From Thermaceae bacterium (lineage in GTDB: Bacteria > Deinococcota > Deinococci > Deinococcales > Marinithermaceae): 5,959 nt of DNA. How positions within the stretch are numbered: position 1 is the first letter of the stretch; each line of letters begins with the position of its first letter. The notes under the pieces are model-generated. The model was given only the letters and a program-made list of their open reading frames with translations, made no database searches and was not told where the DNA came from. The stretch lies in NCBI GenBank assembly GCA_026989475.1, contig JALSJG010000021.1:1-5959 (forward strand). Reading direction: 5' to 3'. Below are positions 1 to 5,042 of this stretch, in pieces. The translations under genes and the position numbers were made by a program.

Positions 1-340
1 CCGGGGCGAGGAGGATCCGCTCTTTGAGCTCGCGGACGTCGTCCACCGAGTTGTTGCTGGCGGCGTCGATCTCGAGCACGTCGGGGTGGTTGCCCTCCCG
101 CACCCGCCGGCAATGCGGGCACTCCCCGCAGGGGCGCCCCTCGGGTTCGGCCTCGCAACCCACCGCCATCGCCAGGATCCGGGCTAGGGTGGTCTTGCCC
201 ACCCCCCGGGGCCCGGAGAAAAGGTAGGCGTGGGCCAGCCGGCCTTTGGCGATGGCGGCGCGGAGGACTTCCTTTACGTGTTCCTGACCGACGACGGCGT
301 CAAAGGTCGCCGGGCGCTGCTTGCGGTAGAGGGCGCCCAT
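1..340 (-). CDS. dnaX: DNA polymerase III clamp-loader subunit gamma/tau, N-terminal part (cut by window edge)
   Basis: This encodes the first 113 residues of DnaX, the AAA+ ATPase that loads the sliding clamp onto primed DNA as part of the replicative polymerase. The start MGALYRKQRPATF, the VVGQEHVKEVL block and the Walker A loop GPRGVGKT (residues 43-50) are diagnostic. A four-cysteine zinc knuckle follows (C62, C71, C74, C77, spacing C-x8-C-x2-C-x2-C), then DVLEIDAASNNSVDDVRELK, a DnaX hallmark. The match to the recalled Thermus DnaX N-terminus is close throughout. Walker B, sensor motifs and the tau-specific region lie beyond the window. The ATG at 340 was chosen because it gives the family's usual N-terminus; another ATG at 350 is out of frame. 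The only ribosome-binding candidate is a G-run (GGGGGG) very close to the start. The gene lies 15 nt after an upstream small gene and is probably cotranscribed with it. Confidence 0.95.
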   Translation of the reverse strand, partial: MGALYRKQRPATFDAVVGQEHVKEVLRAAIAKGRLAHAYLFSGPRGVGKTTLARILAMAVGCEAEPEGRPCGECPHCRRVREGNHPDVLEIDAASNNSVDDVRELKERILLAP

Positions 341-355
341 CGCCCCCCATCATAG

Positions 356-739
356 TCAGCGGGGGAGAAAGCGCCGGAGGTACTCGAGGGCTTCGCGGAA
401 GGGAAACGCGTAGACCGAGCCCGCGGGGGTATTGAACTCGAGCAGGTCGGGTCCCGGGACCTTGACCCGGCGCAAGACCAGGATCCCCTCCTCGGGCTCG
501 AAGACCGCGACGTCGGCGGTGGTGTAGTTGGGGGCGTCGTCGGGCTCGTCCTCGAGGTCCTCCGGGCTCATCGTGGGGTAGCCCGGGGCTTCGAGGCGGG
601 CGAGCGCCTCGGCGAGCTCGAGCGCGTCCGCCACCACCTCCTCGCCCTCGACGTCGCCGAAAAACCAAAGCCGAACCCGCCCGCCGGGAAGCGGATCGGC
701 GGCGAGCCCCTCGGGGGCGCGCGGATCTTGCCTCCTCAT
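356..739 (-). CDS. Small acidic protein of unknown function, upstream of dnaX
   Basis: I do not recognise this 127-residue protein. It is acidic in the middle (a D/E-rich stretch around residues 58-69), with a predicted helix at about 36-51 (VVADALELAEALARL), a probable beta-rich centre (residues 71-104, including YTTADVAVF and GILVLRRVKVPG) and a C-terminal helix ending in EALEYLRRFLPR. There is no signal peptide, membrane segment, cysteine or obvious catalytic motif, so a small cytoplasmic protein is likely. I chose ATG 739 over the in-frame ATG at 760 because AGGAGGGG sits 4 bases before it, while the ATG at 760 overlaps the -10 box of the gene's own promoter. It is the first gene of a probable two-gene unit with dnaX, so a role tied to replication or nucleic acids is possible but unproven. 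The codon pattern matches the neighbouring genes, which supports a real gene. Confidence 0.75.
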   Translation of the reverse strand: MRRQDPRAPEGLAADPLPGGRVRLWFFGDVEGEEVVADALELAEALARLEAPGYPTMSPEDLEDEPDDAPNYTTADVAVFEPEEGILVLRRVKVPGPDLLEFNTPAGSVYAFPFREALEYLRRFLPR

Positions 740-743
740 GGTT

Positions 744-751
744 CCCCTCCT
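744..751 (-). promoter_or_regulatory. Strong ribosome binding site deciding the start at 739
   Basis: AGGAGGGG on the minus strand lies 4 bases before ATG 739. It is the clearest Shine-Dalgarno sequence in the window and shows that translation starts at 739, not at the upstream in-frame ATG at 760. Confidence 0.8.
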
Positions 752-758
752 ATTGCGC

Positions 759-764
759 ATTATA
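759..764 (-). promoter_or_regulatory. -10 box (TATAAT) for the small gene and dnaX
   Basis: A perfect TATAAT on the minus strand. Transcription would begin near 752, giving a leader of about 13 nt that is little more than the ribosome binding site. I see no convincing -35 hexamer at a 16-18 bp spacing; the upstream DNA is AT-rich compared with the rest of the window. Confidence 0.6.
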
Positions 765-805
765 CACTCAACTTTTATGAGATAATCCTTCCTTAATCCG
801 GGGCG

Positions 806-811
806 TATAAT
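806..811 (+). promoter_or_regulatory. -10 box (TATAAT) for the lipoprotein-kinase operon; near-leaderless
   Basis: A perfect TATAAT ends 9 bases before the GTG start at 821. The expected transcription start (about 818-821) leaves a 5' leader of 0-3 nt, and no Shine-Dalgarno sequence is present in the bases before the GTG. Leaderless genes are common in Deinococcota. A second weaker box, GATAAT at 781-786, lies upstream. No good -35 element is visible for either. Confidence 0.6.
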
Positions 812-820
812 GAAAACGCC

Positions 821-1345
821 GTGCGGATCGGCCCTTTGCTACTTCTGCTCACGGTGCTCCTGGGCGCTTGTTCCCGTTCCGATTACCGCGTGATCCACCG
901 GGGCAGCTGGAACGGGCGCGTTCCCGCGCCCCAGGGTCCGGTCCTGCTCGTCGTGGAAACTCCCAGGGGCCTTTTCTCCCTCGACGAAAGCGCGCTTCGC
1001 AAGCTCACCTGGGTCGAGCTCAAGACCGTATTCCACCCCGAGGAGAAGAAGGGCACGGTCGGGGTCTTCCGGGGAGTTTGGCTTTCCCAGCTTCTCGCCG
1101 AGCTCGGCTACCCGGGTCCCAGCAAGGTGCGGTTTGCGGCGCTGGATGGGTACCAGATCGCGGTGGAGTGGCGTCGAATCGCCTCTTATGAGCCGATGCT
1201 CGCGCTCTATCGCGACGGCCGCCCCCTGCCCGAGCGGTACGGGCCGGTTCGGATCGTCTTCCCCTACCGACGCTTAAAGCCCGATCCGGTTGCGTACAAT
1301 GCTTACTGGGTGTGGAAGCTTCACCGCATCGCCGTTCTTCCTTGA
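821..1345 (+). CDS. Lipoprotein with sulfite-oxidase-like (molybdopterin-binding) fold, probable sensory partner of the adjacent kinase
   Basis: This 174-residue protein begins with a lipoprotein signal peptide: MR, a run of leucines, then lipobox LGAC with Cys17 as the lipidation site, so it should be anchored on the outer face of the cytoplasmic membrane. The mature part follows the pattern of small proteins of the oxidoreductase molybdopterin-binding (SUOX-fold) family: FSLDESALRKL (residues 52-62), FRGVWLSQLLAELG (83-96), FAALDGYQIAV (105-115), YGPVRIVFPY (140-149) and WVWKLHRIAV (163-172). The only cysteine is the lipid-bearing one, so the cysteine that ligates molybdenum in true sulfite oxidases is absent and redox catalysis is doubtful. 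From memory, proteins of this kind often sit beside histidine kinases; here the next gene is a kinase and the reading frames overlap. A ligand-binding or accessory sensor role is therefore inferred. Start: GTG 821 just after TATAAT; ATG 810 is out of frame. Confidence 0.8.
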   Translation: MRIGPLLLLLTVLLGACSRSDYRVIHRGSWNGRVPAPQGPVLLVVETPRGLFSLDESALRKLTWVELKTVFHPEEKKGTVGVFRGVWLSQLLAELGYPGPSKVRFAALDGYQIAVEWRRIASYEPMLALYRDGRPLPERYGPVRIVFPYRRLKPDPVAYNAYWVWKLHRIAVLP

Positions 1346-2595
1346 GCTCCCGGATTGCCCTTTGGGTAAGCTGGTTGCTGCTTGCTTTGCTGGCAGCCTA
1401 CGGGATTTTCGGACTCTCCACGCTTTCCCGCGTGCACCGCGCGATCCTCGAGGCGGAACGGGCCGATACCGCTTACCAGTACAGCCAGGTGATCCGCACT
1501 CTGTACCGGGCGGCGGTTTCCTGTTACCAGGGCCGCCTCGACCGGACGATCCTGGAAGAGGTGCGACAGCGGGTGGTCCTCGCGATCGGGAGCCTCACCT
1601 TCGCCGATCTCTCGGAGGATTCCCGGGCCCGGCTTAAGGAGCTTTTGTCGGTGCTGGACCGGGATCTGCGTTGTTCCGATTATGCCGCCTGGGCGGAGCG
1701 GGTTTTCCCGGTGCAGGTGGAAGCGGTGGAGCGTTCGAACTGGCTCCGCGCCGAGATCAAGGCCCAGCTCCGCGGCTACCAGCGGAGCCTCCTCCTCGGG
1801 CTCGGCCTTTTGTTTTTTGCCGCCGCTTTGATCCTCTACCTGCTCGAGCGCCTGCGACTCGCCCAGGCGGCGGAGATCCAAGCGTTGGAAAACGAGAGCC
1901 GGTTCAAGTCCCGGTTGCTCGGCCTCGTGGCCCATGAGCTCCGCACCCCCCTGGCCGCGGTGGCGGGGTTTGCCGAGCTCGCCGCTCGAGCCCAGGACGA
2001 GGCCAGCCGCGAGCGCCATTTGCGGAGCCTTTCCGTGGCCAGCGAGCGAATGCGGGCGGCGCTTGCCACCTTCCTCGACCTGCACCGCCTCGAGACCGGC
2101 GCCGGAATCGGGGCCGAGCCCGAGCCCACCGACCTGGTGGCGGTGGCCCGGGAAGTCCTGGAGGTGGCCCGGGGTGCCCATCCCGGCGTGACCTTTTCCA
2201 GCGCGTTGCCGGAAGGGTCCATCGTGGTCAAAGTGGATCGAAACCGGATCGCCCACGCGGTCTTGAACCTTCTGGAAAACGCCGCCAAGTACGGGGACGG
2301 CGAGGTGGTGCTCAGGCTCCAGGCGGGGGAGCAATCGGTTCGGTTCGAGGTGGAGAGTGTGGGTCGGCTGGATCCTGAGGTGGCGGACCGGCTCTTCGCT
2401 CCCTTCGCCCGGCTTCCCGAACACAAAGGGGTGGAAGGGTGGGGGCTCGGACTCTCGCTGGTGCGGGAGGTGGCCGCCGCCCACGGGGGGCGGGCCGGGT
2501 TCGAGACCCGGCAAGGCCGGCTGATCTTCTTCGTCGAGCTTCCTAAGGCGCTCCGCGACGGTTCTCCGCCAGGCGAAGGAGCTCGAGGGGGCTAA
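1342..2595 (+). CDS. Membrane sensor histidine kinase
   Basis: This encodes a 417-residue kinase that should autophosphorylate on histidine and pass the phosphate to a receiver. It has TM1 (residues 5-25), an extracytoplasmic, mostly helical-looking domain (26-148) with two cysteines (C61, C111), and TM2 (149-168). A charged linker without a HAMP domain leads to the HisKA domain with VAHELRTPL (phospho-His198). The ATPase domain has N-box LNLLENAAKYG (Asn313) and an intact glycine lid GWGLGLSL (366-373). The G1 box is altered: it reads VESVGRLDPE, with Ser339 where Asp or Asn normally contacts adenine. TTG 1342 is preferred because it overlaps the stop of the lipoprotein gene (TTGA), typical of coupled translation, and begins right before TM1. 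GTG 1312 would add 10 residues, and neither start has a good ribosome site. The 3' end overlaps the opposing receiver gene by 53 bp. Confidence 0.93.
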   Translation: MSSRIALWVSWLLLALLAAYGIFGLSTLSRVHRAILEAERADTAYQYSQVIRTLYRAAVSCYQGRLDRTILEEVRQRVVLAIGSLTFADLSEDSRARLKELLSVLDRDLRCSDYAAWAERVFPVQVEAVERSNWLRAEIKAQLRGYQRSLLLGLGLLFFAAALILYLLERLRLAQAAEIQALENESRFKSRLLGLVAHELRTPLAAVAGFAELAARAQDEASRERHLRSLSVASERMRAALATFLDLHRLETGAGIGAEPEPTDLVAVAREVLEVARGAHPGVTFSSALPEGSIVVKVDRNRIAHAVLNLLENAAKYGDGEVVLRLQAGEQSVRFEVESVGRLDPEVADRLFAPFARLPEHKGVEGWGLGLSLVREVAAAHGGRAGFETRQGRLIFFVELPKALRDGSPPGEGARGG

Positions 2596-2911
2596 AGGGC
2601 TTCGTAAGGTAGGCGTCGGCGCCGGCCGCCTGGCCCTTCTTGCGGCTTTCGTCGTCGTCGAGGGCGGTGAGCAGGACGACGAAGGTGTCCCGGTAAGGGG
2701 AGGCCTTGATCCGCCGGCAGACCTCGAAGCCGTCGTGCGCGCTGCCAAAGAGTAAAACGTCGAGCACCACCACGTCGGGATCGTGCTCGGCGAGGAGCTC
2801 CTCGATCCGGTCGCCGCTGCGGCTGGCCACCACCTGGTGGCCGAGCGGCTCGAAGGTGGCTTTGAGGAGCTCCTCCATCAAGGGTTCGTCCTCAACGACC
2901 AGGATCTTCAT
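2543..2911 (-). CDS. Stand-alone response regulator receiver domain
   Basis: This 122-residue protein is a single receiver domain with no output domain, like CheY or Spo0F. Acidic pocket residues E7 and D8 (MKILVVEDEP), phospho-acceptor D51 (VVVLDVLL), T82 (LLTALD) and K104-P105 (YLTKPFSPLELL) are all present, so phosphorylation should work. The loop after D51 is unusual: it reads DVLLFGSAHDGFEV where the family usually has DVMLPGMDGFEV, so the conserved Pro is Phe and two residues are inserted. The gene starts inside the end of the HD-domain gene (20 nt overlap), with GGAGG three bases before the ATG, implying translational coupling. Its 3' end overlaps the kinase gene tail to tail. The neighbouring kinase is the obvious candidate partner and the HD protein a candidate output; both are inferred. 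Confidence 0.93.
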   Translation of the reverse strand: MKILVVEDEPLMEELLKATFEPLGHQVVASRSGDRIEELLAEHDPDVVVLDVLLFGSAHDGFEVCRRIKASPYRDTFVVLLTALDDDESRKKGQAAGADAYLTKPFSPLELLRLAENRRGAP

Positions 2912-3572
2912 GCGCCTCCAGCCAGATCAGGTTCTCGAGGAGGGATTCCAGGGGAAGCTCGAGAAATACCGCGACCAGCACGGGGTCCAGCCGTTCTCCC
3001 GCGAGCGTTGCGAGGCGCTCCCGGGCAGCGGGGACGGAGAGTCGCTTAAGCAGGTAGGTTTGGTAGTCGAAGGCCTCGGCCACCGCCAGCACCCGGGCTC
3101 CGAGCGGAATGGCTTCTCCCGCGAGGCCCTCGGGACCGCCCCCGCCGTTCCAGGCTTCGTGGTGGTGGCGGACCCAGACCGCCCCCTCGGTGAAGCCGGG
3201 AAGGGTGGCGAGGGCCTCGGCCCCGAGCTGGGCGTGGGCCAGGAAGGCCTCGCGTACCTCCGCTTCGGGCGCCCGATCCTCGGCCAGTGCTCGAGCCCAG
3301 GCCTGGACGGTGGTGTCAGCGAGGGCGAGGAGTCCGATGTCGTGGAGCCGGGCGGCGCGAAGAAGCGCCCGGCGGGGCAGGGGCTCGCCCAGGGCGCGGT
3401 TCAGGTGGTCCGCCCAGTAGGCAACCCGGCGGTAGTGGCCCTTAAGCTGGGGGAAGCGGCGCTCTAAAAGGCGCACGAACGCCTCCTCCCAGGCCGCCTC
3501 GGCCTCTTCCCGGGCGGCGTAGACCTGCGCCAGGTCGCGGGCGTAGCGGACGAGCTGTTCGTCCAGGGCCAT
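2892..3572 (-). CDS. HD-GYP-like phosphohydrolase with altered GYP signature
   Basis: This 226-residue protein has an N-terminal helical linker (residues 7-36, YARDLAQVYAAREEAEAAW), of the kind that precedes HD-GYP or GGDEF domains in signalling proteins, then an HD domain. Visible metal-site candidates are H46 (GHYRRVAYWADHL), H77-D78 (ARLHDIGLL), H113 and H137-H138 (VRHHHEAW). HD-GYP proteins usually cleave cyclic di-GMP and carry HHExxDGxGYP; here it reads HHEAWNGGGGPEGL, so Asp is Asn142 and the Tyr is Gly146. The later VAD-x-FD motif reads VAEAFD, with Glu166 for the metal-ligand Asp. The fold is confident but cyclic di-GMP hydrolysis is not; another substrate or a binding-only role is possible. 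There is no receiver domain in the protein, but one is encoded by the next, overlapping gene. GAAGG four bases before ATG 3572 supports this start; the rhomboid gene ends 12 nt upstream. Confidence 0.87.
   Translation of the reverse strand: MALDEQLVRYARDLAQVYAAREEAEAAWEEAFVRLLERRFPQLKGHYRRVAYWADHLNRALGEPLPRRALLRAARLHDIGLLALADTTVQAWARALAEDRAPEAEVREAFLAHAQLGAEALATLPGFTEGAVWVRHHHEAWNGGGGPEGLAGEAIPLGARVLAVAEAFDYQTYLLKRLSVPAARERLATLAGERLDPVLVAVFLELPLESLLENLIWLEAHEDPGR
2915..2919 (-). promoter_or_regulatory. Ribosome binding site of the receiver gene inside the HD gene
   Basis: GGAGG on the minus strand lies three bases before ATG 2911, within the last codons of the upstream HD-domain gene. The spacing is short but the sequence is good; together with the 20 nt overlap it supports coupled translation of the two signalling genes. 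Confidence 0.6.
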
Positions 3573-3584
3573 CTTGCCTTCAGG

Positions 3585-4238
3585 TTACCAGCGAATCCAA
3601 CGAGGGCTTGTCGGCAAAAACCAACGGACGGCAAAAACCCCGAAAGCGAAACCCCCAAGGTGGGCCCAAAACGCAATGCCGGGAACGCCCATGAGCGCCT
3701 CGATGAACTGCAAAAGCGCCCAGTAGCCGAGGTAAAACCAGGCGGGAAGGTAGAAGAAGATCGGGTAGAAGAAAAGGAGCACCATGGTGAGCACGGGGGC
3801 CCGGGGGAAGAGGACGTAGTAGGCGCCGAGCACCGCGCTGATCGCGCCGGAAGCGCCGATCATCGGGGCGGAGGAGCCCGCCATCAAGACGCCCTGGGCC
3901 AGCGCTGCCGCCACCCCGCCGAGGAGGTAGAAGGCCAGGAAGCGGCCGGGCCCCAGCCGATCCTCGACGTTGTCGCCGAAAACCCAGAGGAACCACATGT
4001 TCCCGAGAATGTGGGCGATTCCCCCGTGGAGGAACATGCTGGTGAAAAGGGTGTAGGCCCGTCCCAGGGGGTCTTCCCAGAAAAGCCGGGGCACGAAGCC
4101 GAAGGTGTAAAAAAGTTCCTTTAGCTTTTGCTCCGGGAGCAAGAGCTCGTAGAGGAAGACCAGGGCGTTGGCCGCGACCAGGTACTTGACCAGGATCGCG
4201 GGTCGCCGCGCGCGGTTGATGTCGGCGACCGGGAACAT
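3585..4238 (-). CDS. Rhomboid-family intramembrane serine protease
   Basis: This 217-residue polytopic membrane protein belongs to the rhomboid family, which cleaves transmembrane substrates within the bilayer. The catalytic serine motif GASG (S130) and the partner histidine H193 (FWAHLGGFAFG) are present, as are the HGGIAHILGNMW block (H71, H76, N80) and GDNVEDRLG after the second membrane segment. About six hydrophobic segments are visible: roughly residues 17-34, 63-87, 99-119, 128-144, 150-176 and 188-208. Length and motifs are normal for a bacterial rhomboid, so it should be active; substrates are unknown. ATG 4238 was chosen because it starts MFPVADINRARRP just before the first membrane segment; the open frame continues upstream but would run through surE on the other strand. 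It is the first gene of a likely operon with the HD and receiver genes (12 nt gap, then a 20 nt overlap). Confidence 0.95.
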   Translation of the reverse strand: MFPVADINRARRPAILVKYLVAANALVFLYELLLPEQKLKELFYTFGFVPRLFWEDPLGRAYTLFTSMFLHGGIAHILGNMWFLWVFGDNVEDRLGPGRFLAFYLLGGVAAALAQGVLMAGSSAPMIGASGAISAVLGAYYVLFPRAPVLTMVLLFFYPIFFYLPAWFYLGYWALLQFIEALMGVPGIAFWAHLGGFAFGVFAVRWFLPTSPRWIRW

Positions 4239-4244
4239 GCCTGC

Positions 4245-4250
4245 ATTCTT
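4245..4250 (-). promoter_or_regulatory. Possible -10 box (AAGAAT) for the rhomboid-HD-receiver operon
   Basis: AAGAAT on the minus strand lies six bases before ATG 4238, the same spacing as the other leaderless-type promoters in this window. It matches TATAAT at four of six positions but lacks the first T, and no -35 is evident, so this is a weak call. Only 42 bp separate the rhomboid and surE start codons. Confidence 0.25.
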
Positions 4251-4268
4251 GCATAACTTTTTCCCGCG

Positions 4269-4274
4269 TAGACT
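4269..4274 (+). promoter_or_regulatory. Probable leaderless-type -10 box (TAGACT) for surE
   Basis: TAGACT fits the TAnnnT core and ends six bases before ATG 4281, placing the expected transcription start at or next to the A of the ATG. The only ribosome-site-like sequence (GGGG) is one base from the start codon, too close to work well, which also favours a leaderless mRNA. Confidence 0.4.
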
Positions 4275-4280
4275 TGGGGC

Positions 4281-5042
4281 ATGCGCATTCTGGTAACCAA
4301 CGACGACGGCATCTTCTCGCCGGGGATCAAGGCGCTGGCGCGGGCGATGGCCGAGCTCGGCGAGGTGGTGGTGGTGGCCCCGGATATCGAGCAGTCGGCG
4401 GTGGGGCACGGGATCACCCTGCGCCGGCCGCTCCGCTTTAAGCACACCGCGAGCGCGGGGCTCGAGCCCATTCCCGCCTACCGCGTGGACGGCACCCCGG
4501 CGGACTGCGTCGTCCTCGGTGTGCACCTCAAAGGCCCCTTCGACCTGGTGGTCTCGGGGATCAACCTGGGGGTGAACCTGGGGCTCGACATCACCAGCTC
4601 GGGAACCGTCGCCGGGGCGATGGAGGCGGTGAGCCTGGGGATCCCGGCGGTGGCGGTGAGCCTCGACACCGTGCGCATGGAGGAGCTCGACTTCACCCAC
4701 GCCGCCCGGGCGGCGCTCCGGGTCGCCCGCTGGGTCGCCGAGCACGGGCTTCCGAAGAAGGTGCTCTTGAACGTCAACGTGCCCGCCGGAAGGCCCAAGG
4801 GCTTTCGGGTGGTGGGCCTCGTCGAGCGCTATTTCGAGGACCAGGTGATCGAGCGTAAGGACCCCGCCGGGGTCCCCTACTACTGGATCGCCGGGGAGCC
4901 CACCCGCAGCGCCGAGCCCGGCACCGATCTCTGGGCGATCGAGGAGGGTTACGTGGCGGTCACCCCGGTGAACCTCGACTTCGCCGACCGCGCCCTCATG
5001 CCGGCCCTGAAAGGCGAACTCGAAGGCCCGTGCGCAGCTTGA
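4281..5042 (+). CDS. surE: 5'/3'-nucleotidase SurE
   Basis: SurE is a cytoplasmic, metal-dependent phosphatase that removes phosphate from nucleoside monophosphates and is linked to stationary-phase survival in other bacteria. The 253-residue length is typical. The start MRILVTNDDG places metal ligands D8 and D9; S39 (DIEQSAVGHGIT) and N95 (VSGINLGVNLG) complete the metal site. GTPADCV (71-77) and SSGTVAGAMEA (106-116) are also family hallmarks, followed by NVNVPAGRPKGF further on. The match to the recalled Thermus thermophilus SurE is clear along the whole length. The ATG at 4281 gives the canonical N-terminus. The gene is divergent from the rhomboid gene (42 bp between starts), and its last 47 bp overlap the end of the SAM hydrolase gene on the other strand, leaving no room for a conventional terminator between them. 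Confidence 0.97.
   Translation: MRILVTNDDGIFSPGIKALARAMAELGEVVVVAPDIEQSAVGHGITLRRPLRFKHTASAGLEPIPAYRVDGTPADCVVLGVHLKGPFDLVVSGINLGVNLGLDITSSGTVAGAMEAVSLGIPAVAVSLDTVRMEELDFTHAARAALRVARWVAEHGLPKKVLLNVNVPAGRPKGFRVVGLVERYFEDQVIERKDPAGVPYYWIAGEPTRSAEPGTDLWAIEEGYVAVTPVNLDFADRALMPALKGELEGPCAA

Noticed and set aside
740..760. An ATG at 760 that extends the small gene by seven codons.
   Set aside because: It overlaps the TATAAT promoter box and would lie upstream of the expected transcription start; the ATG at 739 has a strong ribosome site.
810..890. An ATG at 810 immediately after the -10 box that could start a different reading frame.
   Set aside because: It is out of frame with the lipoprotein and reaches a stop within about 30 codons without recognisable content.
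1312..1341. A GTG start at 1312 giving a kinase ten residues longer.
   Set aside because: The extra residues come from the conserved end of the lipoprotein gene in another frame and the site lacks a good ribosome signal; the TTG at 1342 overlaps the stop codon. The choice is not certain.
1321..2748. A 475-codon open frame on the minus strand across the kinase gene.
   Set aside because: It is antisense to a clear histidine kinase, has low-complexity composition and no recognisable domain; long shadow frames are expected at this GC content.
4239..4745. An upstream extension of the rhomboid frame to 386 residues.
   Set aside because: The extension is antisense to conserved surE sequence and does not resemble a rhomboid-linked domain; ATG 4238 gives a normal-length rhomboid.
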